Shown: positions 37,101 through 48,000 of the stretch, one piece after another
Numbering within the stretch: position 1 is the stretch's first letter
How the letters are laid out: each line of letters begins with the position of its first letter
Assembly (NCBI GenBank): GCA_949126835.1
Contig: OX421494.1
Span: forward strand, 3,727,201-3,791,200
Origin: Anisus vortex
Lineage: Eukaryota; Mollusca; Gastropoda; Planorbidae
Length of the DNA stretch: 64,000 nucleotides
Direction: 5' to 3'
Position numbers and translations under genes: made by a program
Notes under the pieces: generated by a model
Told to the model about the DNA's origin: nothing
Databases searched by the model: none
The model's input: only the letters and a program-made list of their open reading frames with translations

Positions 37101-38647
37101 CCCATGGGTACAGAAGTGAAAACAAGGCATCAGAAAGCCAAGCAACCGTTTAGTGTAATGAGAACCAAATAACTTAAGTTCTAATTCATAACATGTACTA
37201 ATTAGGTGCCTTTACCAGCAGATGTTGGAGAAATAAGTTTAGTTTCTAGCTCTTCTACAACTTTCTTAGAAGCTGGTGGAGCTCTCCCTTCACCACCAAA
37301 GAAACGATTGTATTCCATGTCCCATTCTGCTGCCAGTCCAGAGTCAAGAAGTAATCTATGTTATTTGTAAAAGAAAAAATAAGTCATGCATAGAAAAAAC
37401 TTATGGTACGGTAAGTCAAGATAAAAGATCATTAAAATAAAACTTAAATGAAAGTTTCATGTAAATTGAAGATTTAAGTAAAGATTAGATAAGGGCTAGT
37501 TTAATAAACAATTCATTGAAATTCAAATAAGATAGTTAAATTCTCGCAAAATTACAGTAAATTATGCTAATATATACATGGGAACCTCTTGACAATCGAC
37601 TGGCGTTCTGAATATTATGGGTTCGAACCCTGCCTAATGAAGGCTAGGATTTGTTCCCGGGACTGGAGGGTGTTCCTGAGCCTGAGTCTACACAGCTCTG
37701 ATGCGTAGGCCTACCTGACTTTAGTCAGGGTAAAGTATAGGTGGCTGGATATTGTGCATCCCCCAGAATGCCGTGGCCACAGAAATTGACAGAAACTGGT
37801 GCTGTTTCACGGGCCCAATGATTGATATCTATGATCAATTTTCTCTGAATGCAAGGGTACTTACTTATGGCTTATACTTATGGTATGGTACTAATAATGT
37901 ACTCTGTGTACAGTGAGTCAAAATATTAAAAAATGATAGCTTTTGCCAACTTTTGGTAGACATCTAAAGTAGGATTGTTAATTTCTCAAGAATCTAGAGT
38001 TTAGGCCTAGTTCTTAGTAGTTTAGTTCTAAAGCAAATCATGGCAAATGCAAATATGCCTGGGACCCCTGGGTGATGGAATGGAATTGAATGGATGAATG
38101 GATGTCATCTCATTGCTACTTTCACAGCAAAACTGCAAAAGACATCATTATTAATCATAATATTATAATATTATCTTATCTTATAAGTTTACAGACGTTC
38201 CTTCTATGTAGAAGATTATTACGTCCACTAGGCCCAAAACTCCTGCAGGGCGACAGGGATCCGTCGGTGGCAGGGATAGAACCCGCGACCTGTCAGTTGG
38301 TTTTTTGGTTGACAGTCCGGTGAACTAACCGCTGGACCAGCCGGCTTCACCGGCTAATATTAATCATTAACCTAATACTACTAATAGTAATAATAGGTTA
38401 AATTTAAATAGTTTAAAATAGTATAATCATACAGTGTATAGGGCCTAATTTAAATTTAATACTAGAGTATAGAAATAATCATTAATTGATAAAAAAAAAT
38501 ATTAAAATTAATTTGAATTTGATTTACCTTTTTGCTTATTCTTATCCTACTTAAAATACTTTCCTACCTAGCTAAATGGAGTGCATGATTAGGAGTTTGT
38601 CCATCCTCAAGGGGTTCACAATTATGTTCATCAAAATAAGACGCCAT
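31130..38647 (-). CDS. RNF181: RNF181, RING-H2 E3 ubiquitin-protein ligase (5 exons)
   Basis: Exons (minus): 38568-38647, 37216-37355, 36626-36735, 32013-32087, 31130-31189; phases agree and give 154 residues, close to the vertebrate protein (~153). The N-terminus [20 protein letters not shown] is strongly RNF181-like. The RING-H2 ligands are Cys77, Cys80, Cys95, His97, His100, Cys103, Cys114 and Cys117 ([19 protein letters not shown]). [16 protein letters not shown] follows, and the tail ends LHDSMFG. It is a small cytosolic E3 that recruits a ubiquitin-charged E2 through the RING. Exon 3 has two possible acceptors six bases apart (start 36735 or 36741). Intron 3 (32088-36625) hosts a DNA transposon. 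It is divergent from CCDC96, about 430 bp away. Confidence 0.95.
32560..32802 (+). mobile_element. LINE family A 3' end, degenerate, in RNF181 intron 3
   Basis: Shows the GAGTGGCAT...AATGGGTTGCCTGAACA block (~32650) and the AATAATCTTCTGTAAGGAAG hairpin remnant (~32763) in the usual order and spacing. It abuts the left end of the DNA transposon. Confidence 0.7.
33200..33382. mobile_element. Possible hAT-like MITE inside the DNA transposon
   Basis: GC-rich island in AT-rich surroundings. AGTGTAGCCACATG on the left and, reverse complemented, GGTGGCGCAGCCAGGGATG on the right resemble the degenerate ends of CAGTGGCGTAGCCA-type hAT elements. No clear target duplication is seen, so the call is tentative. 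Confidence 0.35.
33616..36012 (-). pseudogene. DDE-like transposase gene, three exons, one frameshift
   Basis: Exons (minus): 35851-36012, 35163-35397, 33616-34966. The N-terminus [19 protein letters not shown] is followed by a region like [14 protein letters not shown] and [13 protein letters not shown]. Then, after a frame break at 34813-34814, comes [20 protein letters not shown] and a large domain. Acidic blocks in order are [29 protein letters not shown] and [11 protein letters not shown], plausibly the catalytic acids of an RNase H fold, and there is a cysteine pair in CSTCHSF. Without the break the protein would be about 581 residues. It resembles a family of uncharacterised proteins of insects and other invertebrates, possibly the one carrying a DUF7869 domain (from memory, not checked). 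The break is either a recent mutation or a sequencing error. Confidence 0.75.
36860..37160. other. Unclassified GC-richer segment in RNF181 intron 2
   Basis: The segment 36955-37145 is distinctly GC-richer than the surrounding intron and lies between RNF181 exons 2 and 3. It has the look of an old insertion, but I find no terminal repeats, tail or protein signature. Confidence 0.35.
37575..37850 (+). mobile_element. SINE B copy, tRNA-derived, in RNF181 intron 1
   Basis: B box GGGTTCGAACCCTG at 37618-37631 (perfect GGTTCGAACC core). Next come GAAGGCTAGGATTTGTTCCC and the shared body CCAGAATGCCGTGGCCACAG. It is opposite to the host gene. The A-box half is decayed. Confidence 0.75.
38171..38356 (-). 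mobile_element. SINE A copy (tRNA-derived, LINE A-type tail)
   Basis: Minus strand: head GGCTGGTCCAGCGGTTAG (A box TGGTCCAGCGG), then GGTCGCGGGTTCTATCCC (B box), then a short body (CTGCAGGAGTTTTGGGCC). The 3' end has GACGTAATAATCTTCTA...TAGAAGGAACGTC and the TTATAAGATAAGATAA tail. The 3' end is homologous to that of LINE family A. Best copy of this SINE in the window. Confidence 0.88.
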
Positions 38648-39079
38648 TAATTATTGTAAAATAAAATAACAGTCAGAAATTGCCTCGCAAACTTAATGTA
38701 AACAATGCATGATTTGTCTTGTGACTAAGCAATTAATGAAGTATAAAATATATATTTATTAGTCGAAATGTTTTTGTGCTTCACACAAGATTTGTGTTTT
38801 CTTAGTAAAAAAGATGTATGTATAAATATATAATTTTGGGTGTAAAATATATACGGCATACGGTATAATAAAAAGAAAACATCAACGTGATTTTAATTTA
38901 AACTAGAAAGAATGTAACAGAAAAAACAAGCAGATTTTCTGAAATCATCTTGGTTATTATTATTTTAATGTTGTGTTGAAATTGATGTTGACTTTCATAT
39001 AGTTTAAAAAATTACTAGACCTTCTTGTTTGCACAAAGCACGGCGAGTTTTTTCTTACTATCTATATAGGCTAGTAATC
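38648..39079. promoter_or_regulatory. Head-to-head intergenic region RNF181 / CCDC96
   Basis: The 432 bp between the RNF181 start codon (38647, minus) and the first in-frame CCDC96 ATG (39080, plus) must contain both promoters and 5' UTRs. It is AT-rich with no CpG cluster and no obvious TATA box at a convincing distance. A shared bidirectional promoter is inference from the spacing. Confidence 0.5.
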
Positions 39080-42000
39080 ATGACCCATGTTTCTAAGGAC
39101 AACATAAACATGGCGGACGATGAGGTTTGAATCTAATAACTGTATAATAGCGAACATCTATTGAGTTTTATTCCCAATTTAGCATTATATTGTACATTTT
39201 AATAAAAAGTTTGCATAGTTTTCTTTTTCAACACAGAAATATTAATAAATTATAACCAATTTGTTAATAAGCTAATAAACAAAGGCGACTGAAGTTTAGT
39301 AATGAAGCAGCTTTCCAGAATTAGCATGAAATCATGAAATAGTAAATAGAAGTTTACAGTGTTAACTGTTACGGTGAAACTCAGTGAAGCACTCTTTGGC
39401 TAATCTCTTGAAAGGAAATATATTTATTGATAATCATTTTCTCTTAATCTTTAAGTGCTGAAGTGTTAAAATGAAATTTAAGTGTAGTCTTTCTCAATGA
39501 CTTTGTAAATGCCTTGAAATGTTCATACTCATACTATTACTCATGGCTCATGGTATAGTCATAGTCCATATCATATCATTATCATACAAAGTATGATACA
39601 TAGTGCTGTGCAATAATCTATATATAATATTATAAATAATATATAAACAATCTATAAACTATAGCTATAACAGTATCAGTATCATCTCCATGGCAATACA
39701 ATACTGATACTGACTTAAAATATATCATTAAAAAATACATGCAATAATCTAATAAAATACCCCAAATGACTTATAGTTGATAACACTTTTCTTATTGCAT
39801 AAACAATGGAAAATATATAGGCTGATAAATAAATTCTATATCTTACCAAGTGGTAGGCCTATTCAGGCATTGAATTGCTTGCCTGAACTAGTGAATGAAA
39901 CCCTTATCAAAATTTAAGACTAGCTTAAACTCAAAGCACAGATAAGGGTAGGACATAAATTCTGCCACATATTAATATTCTCTGTAGAAGGAGGGTCTGT
40001 AACATTAAGTAAGAAAGATTACATTCTTAATGTACACATACAGAGATTTAGTTTTAAAAAACATTAATATCATTTAAAACACTAATAAAAATGCAAAACT
40101 AGACTAGGACCACGGATGAGCGTAGGACGCAAACATTTTCTTTATAGAAGGAGCGTCTGTAATGTATAAGATAAGATATACACACAATATAAATGTACAC
40201 ATATGACATGTTTTTTTAAAAATCTGTATCTGTTATCAGGAATCAGTGTCAGTAGATGTCTCAGAAGCTTTGCCTGATGGAGAAGAAGAAGAAGAAGAAC
40301 TAGCGGATGCTGATAAAGAACAAGAGCCTACAGAGAATGTTCAACCAAATACTGAAGAAGAAACAGTTGTGGAAGCCACCACAGAGGCTGTTGAAAATGA
40401 ACAAGAGCTAAAGCCAGGTTAACTATGCATTTTGTTTTAATCACTTCAATAACGTTGTTTTTTTAAAATCAATATACATCTTTATATTTCTTTATTTAGA
40501 TTTGACAAAACTATTTTTTTAAGAATAAATAATTTTCAAAGATGTTTTTATATAACAAATATATGTTGATGAATGGAAACTCCAATTTTAAGTTAAATTC
40601 ATTGTAATTCCGATATTTATTTGACATTGAAACTTATACATAAACTATTTCCTTGTATGTATCTGCCAGAAAGTCCTGCTGTTGTTGCAGTTGAAGCAGT
40701 TGAAGAAGGAAATGAAGAAACAAAAATAACTGAAGAAAAAGCCGAGGATGAAGCAGGTGGGGAGTCAGCTGAGCAAGACCACCAGATCAAGAATGTTGAT
40801 CACATTGAAGATGTTGATGCTGTTCCACTTGTTGATGTGACTCCAGTTGTTGCTGATGGCGCAGCTGTCGGTGATGGTGCTGCAACTCCCGTTGCTGACA
40901 GTGCACCTGTCAGTGACGGTGTTGTGACTCTTGACGCTGACAGCACAGCTGTTGGTGATGTTGTTGAGTCTGTTCAGGCAGATGAAGAGGGAGATCAGGG
41001 TGGAAAGGAACGACCTCCAGAGGAAGGTTGTTACAATTTATTAAATTTTAGTGAAAACCAAATCATAACTTATAAAAAAAAAAAATATTTAACTAAAATA
41101 TAGAGAGATATTCAGTTTATAAAAAAAAAATCATACTTCAGAATAAATCATGCAGCACTTGAATTCTTACAAAAAGTTATGTTTCAACATATAATGTCTT
41201 TTACTAGACCAAAAAATTACAGCTTAGAATGTTTTGTTTTTTAAATAATAATTGACAGAATTGTGTAAAAATATAATTTTATCATAATTTTATATTATTT
41301 TATGCCTAAACATTTATTTCCAACTATCAAAGTTATAACTAACCATATGTCTGTTTGCAAGATAAAGTTAAATGTATGTAGACTTTTAAAAACTTCAACC
41401 TGGGTGAGTTATCTAACCTTCTTCGGGCTGCCAGTATTGATTTAAATTTGTTTCAATTATATCATGTTTCTTTTCCTATTATTCTTTTTTTTTAGTTTCA
41501 ATTTTGTTGTGATATAATATATAAAGTATGCCTTAAAATTTTTTTAGATTTTAGAAAAAAACAGTAAGCTTTATCTTAAAATGTCTTTGCTTTATGAAAA
41601 TGTTCACTTAATTTAATGCACCTAATGAACGTTTTGTTTTCAAATTAAAAGCCTGCAGTTAGTACTGAGGCAAAAGCCATGAGGGGGCTGAAAGTTTTGA
41701 GAACAATATATATATTTTGTCTAGCTTTGACCCTGAGTTGGTAAAAATTTGAATGTGAGGAAAAAAAAATTTATTTCAGAGCACTGAACATTCATATTTG
41801 AATTATTATCACCACTAATTAAAGCATACACATTGCAATTGAAGCATGATGGGTGGGTTGCTAGTTTGTCAGGCTAGTACTCTATACAGTCACCTTGACG
41901 CTCTGGGTTCAAACCCTGCCGCCCTCCATCCACTGCATTTTTTTGGATGTAATAATGGGCGGTGGATATGATAATCTTCTCAGGAGGAAGTCTGTATATA

Positions 42001-45000
42001 GCATATAAGATGGGAATTTACTACATCAAATGATGAAATGAATTATTTTTCAAACATTTGAGCGGCCTGTAAATTATTGTTTTTTTAAACTCAACCCTTT
42101 ACTTTTTTTTTATTCTGTGAAAAATTGTTTAGGAATCTTAAAACTGAACAATTTGAATATTAATTACCAGGTAGAGCTTTTCTTTCATTTAATGTAAATA
42201 ATCTTTTGTTCGTATTTGCTTGACAGGAAAATGATTGTTATTGTATAATTAATTGTGAGGTAGGCTACAAATAACAAATTGGTTACAAGTTATCGACATT
42301 TTACATTTCCTTATTTTATTTCCACTTGTAAATTGATAAGCTTTTCTTATATCCTTACGTAGGGGTCGGCAACCTTTTGACAATAGTGTGCCAAAGTAGG
42401 ATTTCTATTTCATCCAGTGTGCCAACAGCTTAAAAGTCATCCTACTCTCTAGCAGTCAATTTCTTGTTAAAGATGCCTGAATTTACTTTTCGCCATAGGT
42501 TGCCGACCCCTTGTTCTAACGTATAAATCTGCAAATAAAGACACTTGAATCCGTGGCATAGAGTTAATAATTATTTATTTAAAACCTTCAGGAGAGGAAC
42601 AGGCAAAAGTAGAGGAGGAGCAAGAACCAGCGGCAGAGGAAACTGAGGAGGTTCCAGTTCCAGCGGAGGAACGACCAGAAGAGGAAATCGAAGTACATAC
42701 TTATTAACCTAATTTCTGTTCATTTAAACATATATTTTGGACCATAGAAAAGTGCTAGGAAAAAAATACAGAAGTGAAGCAGTTTGATTGATCATGCCAT
42801 ACAAGGGGATTGAGTAGCCAGCCAACAGTATTTTTTCCCATGTTATATTGGCTATAAATTAAATTGAGTTGGCTATAGCCCACAAGAAGAAGGATAAATA
42901 TCTAGATTGGCGAAGAAATTTCCTCGATATCAGCTTTGCTAGGATTTGAACCTTCTTTGCTATGACCCTAACAACTTTGCCACCCACTTCCCATAAATGT
43001 ACTTAAAAGAGTTCAATGGATTGTTCCTTTTTGCTAATATTTGTGAAAGGTAACGAAACATCAAATAGTACATTGTGAAAATACACTGTGTTTCCATAAA
43101 ACATTTAACCCTTACAGTCCAGGGCGCGTATATAGCGGAACTGAAGGCAGCAAAGATAGAAGTAGGTCGGTACGGGAAGGGTTAAGTGCAATTAGTTGGA
43201 AAAAAAATAAAAATGGATTTTACGTTTTGGCCTGGTCATTTCTTGAACCTTAAGTCTAACACAATAATTAGACTAAATCATTTGATTTATGTTTAGAATT
43301 TGGGTAAACCTTTGCTATTAAAATTCCTCTTTTTTCTAGTACTTGACTTTTTTCAGCATTCTTTATTTTGGACATACTATTAATTGATAATAAATAAATG
43401 AAAAACAATCATGTTAATTTGATGCATGTTAGTTTGAGTTATAATTGCTAGCAGGTGATGCTTTGCTTCTAGGCTCTGTGTGGGATCCTATCCCTGGGGT
43501 GGGCACTCATCACAAGGTCAATGAGAGATAAATTCCATGTTTTTCTTGTTATAAAAAACCATACACACACATACACATATATATTGCTATCATGCTATAA
43601 ATTATATATGTATATATTGTTTCTGAAAATGGTCTTAAGTATTTAGTAACGTATGCAAGTCATGTACAAATATAATTAGGAGAAAGAAAATTATAATTTC
43701 ACAATTGTAGCCTATAGGCCAGCATTGGGCAACGATTGAGGCCAACAAAAGTCACACTTTCCTCAAGCTCTCACATTACCCAACCCTGTCCTAGGCAATG
43801 ATTTGAACCCAGGGTCTTTTGGCTAACACTCTCCATTTTTTTTTAAAATTTCTTTCTCTCATTTTAGCAGCCTGCAGAAGAGAAAGAAGAAAGGATTGAA
43901 AGTCCAGTGTTAGTCGTGGAGCCAGTTCTGTCCAGAGAGCCAACCCCAGTTAGTGTTGATCAGCAGTATATAGATAGATTGGAGGTTTCATCACCAGCCC
44001 AATCAGGTTTGGAATATTATATATTTTAGGTTTATTGAAGCTTATTATTTTAGGTTTATTTAAATTTATTTTAGGTTTATTGAAGTTTTTTCTTCTAGGT
44101 TTATTTAAATTTATTTTAGGTTTATTGAAGTTTATTCTTCTAGGTTTATTTAAATTTATTCAAGGTTTATAAAGTTTATTCTTCTAGGTTTATTTAAATT
44201 TATTCTAGGTTTATTGAAGTTTATTCTAGCTTTTTCTAAAATTTATTCTAGGTTAATTTAAGTTCATTCTAGGTTTATTCTAGTTTATTCTAGGTTTATA
44301 TGTTTATTCTAAGTTTATTTAAGTAACACCTTGTAGATAAATCATTTTGTTTCAAAGAATGTTAGCAAAAAAAGCAGGCTTTATCTGTTTCTTTCACTTT
44401 GTTCTACAAAGGGATTGTGTCGTCAGCAAAAAAAGCCCACCAGTAATAATATTTAGCTAGTGCTCTTAATTATACTTGATTTCTATCATTCCCTTTACAT
44501 TTCTCTTACATAAAACCAGTGTAAATCCAGGCAAGAGAAACCTTGAAAATTAAAATTTATTTTAACATGTTTATTGTTCTATTAGTACTTCTTGATGTAT
44601 CAGAAGCAGACTTGAAAGAAAGTACAGAGGAAGTTTCTGAGCCAGTTGAGACTGAGCCATTGGATAACCCAGCAGTAAAGCGTGAAGCACTTTTAGAAAA
44701 GTATTATGTAAGTCTTTTCAAACACAATTTAAATGAATGTTTATTAACTTTTTTAAAATAGATTTTTAAGATATGCCTCTCATATCATCCTACACATTGC
44801 TATTCTTATCAGTTTTGTCTTAATATGGTTAAGACCAAAAATTACAGATGTGCAACTCATAATTTGTAACAAAAATATGATTTGAACTTTATAACAGAAA
44901 TATTTTTATGATGGTGTCTTTTTTTTTTGTACTGCTTTTGTTGTCTTGTGTAAGTACAGTAACAGTTTTTTCCTTTTTTCTTTTCCATGTTGTCGTTTTT

Positions 45001-48000
45001 ATTTTTGGTCTCATAAATGGAAAGCCTGAGCCATGCAATTCAGTCCCTTTAGTTTCCTGTCTAGAGTTCACACTAAATACTAGCTGATCCATAGCTGTTT
45101 AAGAAAATATTAATAATCAGAATGAGTCACTGGAAAATGAATGCTCTTTAGCCACTTCTTCAGTTGTTTTAAAACATCAAAAAATTTTAATGAAACAAAA
45201 TATATGATTTATTATGGCTTTGTTGAAACAAGATCTTAAATTTAAAACAAACTAACCCTTTCTTTGTAAACTAAGTTTATATTTAATTTATATTTTGATG
45301 GATTAAAATAAATATAGATCTAAGTGATATCATACCTTTTGAATTTCGAGATCCACACTAAAATTTTGCGCATCCTTTTTTTTTTCTAGCTTTTGCCCGC
45401 AAAAAAAACATAAAAAGATAACTTGCTTTGTTTCGGCTATATTGTGTCATTTTCATTCGATTTATTTCGTAAAAACGAACATATCCAAAAAGTTTATTTA
45501 CTCCCGTCTCTTCCGGTAGAGGCAGCCATGTTTTTTTTCTTCGATTCGCAAATTGTTCGACGGTATTAGTGAATATTCTAAAGGCTATGATGCTGAAAAT
45601 TTGATAGAATGTATTGTTAGTCTGGACAAGTCTGCTACCCAAGTTTCAGCTCGATTGGACGATGGGAAGTGGTCAAAAAATCGATGCAAAGTTTTCCAAG
45701 CAAGCAACCAACCAAGCAGACAGTACGAGTTAAAAGAAAGGGAGTAAAAAAAAGACCCCCAAGTATAATGCTTCAAATTTGTATACACACATGATTAGTT
45801 ACAATGAAAAGTTCAGTAATAGGAAAAAGTTCTAAAACATAAATCAACATCAATAAAAGGATACATTAGACAAACAAGCTGCAGATAAAAAAGTCTGGCT
45901 TAGATTACTAATTGTGTCCTATACATTTGAAAATAAAATAAAAATATTGTTTTCAATTACATGTACAAAGAATTTAGGATTTAACTGTATTTTCAGTCAA
46001 AAAAATCCAACTGTCCACAAAAAAACACACACGGGCCAGGTGTGTCCCTGTTCACAAAACCTGATGTTCTTTTTTAGTTTTTTTTTGTGCTACTCTGCGA
46101 CCATTGCGGCCACTACAGTGAGCAGGGGAGGTAACTGGTCAAATAGTACACAACCCAGTTGACCTCATAAATATGACTGTAACAACTACCCTGTCTAATC
46201 TTATTATATCTAAAAAAAATTAAATTTTTGCATCCTATGCATATCTTATATTTAATGGATACTCCTTATATGCACTTAATGAAACAGTTACATTCTAATT
46301 TACACTACCTGTTCAAAAGTATGCCACAATTGGACATTTTGAAAAACTTTGACTTTAAAAAAATCTAAATCATAAATAGTTTTGTTATATAAAAGTCAGT
46401 CTGTCATAGTTTATACTTTACATTGCCAGGAAGCCCAAGCAGAAAAAGACATTTTAATGCAGACTAACACATCTCTGCAACAAAAACTGGCAGAATACTT
46501 TAGGAAGAAAAAAGCTGACGAGAAACCTGACTATGAGAAAAGTATGACAGACCAAGACCAGCGCTACCTCAAATACATGGGCAAGTCATGTTTTATAGAA
46601 ATTATGTACAAACATGTATAAAACAATGATCTTATCTTATTATCTTATACATTACATAAGCTCTTTTTATAAAGAAGATTATTGCATCCTATGCACATCC
46701 ATGGTTTGAGTCTAGTCATGCATTTCTAGTAGTGTTTTAAATGATGTTAAGTTACTGGTTTTCCTGGTTTGTTCAGGCAACCCATTCCATGCATGGAAGA
46801 AAGAGTACATATATGCATTTGTTTTTGCATAAGGGATAAGAAAAGTGTTTTGTCCTTATGTTGAGCATATATTGCAAACAAACTTAACCCATTTAAAAAA
46901 AACTTTCAAGTTTCATTGTCCTGGAAGTATATTTCATTGTCTGTATCTTAAGCAAAATTAACCCCTGTCAGACCAATCTGATCAGCAGGGCCAGTGATGC
47001 AACAAATTTCCATTGCCGTGGCATATTATGGGATTAATTTGTTTTGCCCCCAACTAATGTCAGGTACTCATCAAAGCTGATTAGACTCAGGGATACCCTA
47101 GCTTTCACCAGGATTTGAACCCGGAACCTTTGGTATGCCGAGCATGCTGCCACTCACCACTGTGCCCCTTGTCTGTACATTATTATTTGAATAAATTTTT
47201 TCTTGCTCATTGACCCTGTCCTGATATCTGTATTTGTAAATCCCTCAGCACAACTTGAAGACCTGCGGCACCAGTACCAAATGGAGAAACACAATTACAA
47301 CCACCTGATAGAGGATCTGAAGGACAAGTGCCAGGAGAGAAAAGAGAAAGTGGACATGGAGAGGAGAAAGTTCATTGAATACAAACAAGATGTTGCCATG
47401 CATGCTCTGTTTGGTCGCAGTGGAAAGCCCATACCACCTAGGGTAATGTAACACAAAAAAATATAAAACAAACATGTTATTGTGCATAACAAAACTATAT
47501 CAAGTTCAGAAAAAAAGGTTGTACACTGTAAGTGAATATTAACCCTTACAGTCCCGGGCGCGTATATAGCGGAACTGAAGGCAGCATAGATAGAAGTAGG
47601 TTGGTACGGGAAGGGTTAACATACATTTTTGTAATACCATTAGTAGATTATTCAATTAAGAAACTCTTCATGAAAGAAGATTAAAAAGCTAAATATTAAC
47701 GAAACATATAGTGTAGAACTGAAAGTTTTTAAATACAGCACAATTACCTGTACAAATAATTACTCAGAAAGACTAAGAGCACTTTTATTTCACTCTCAAT
47801 GACAAATTCATATAATTTCTCTTTCTTCCTAAGTGACATTTGCACTTGGAATGGGTTGCTTGAAAAGGTTTAAAAAAATCATTTAAAAACAAAGTGCAGT
47901 ACTAGACTCAAATCACAGATATGCGTAGATAAGCAATTAACTCTTCAGCAGGAGCTTCTCTAAAATAAGAAGATAAAATATTAGAGTAACAGAATATGCA

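Noticed and set aside
36957..37145. 62-residue minus-strand frame in RNF181 intron 2
   Set aside because: It lies between two solid RNF181 exons. Including it would break the protein, and it has no recognisable domain.
37575..37640. tRNA gene candidate with GGGTTCGAACCCTG
   Set aside because: Only the T-arm part is tRNA-like and it is followed by SINE B body sequence.
45553..45747. Possible extra CCDC96 exon (64-residue frame)
   Set aside because: Joining it would disturb the conserved order between exon 6 and exon 7, and there is no good acceptor/donor pair. It looks like an old insertion.
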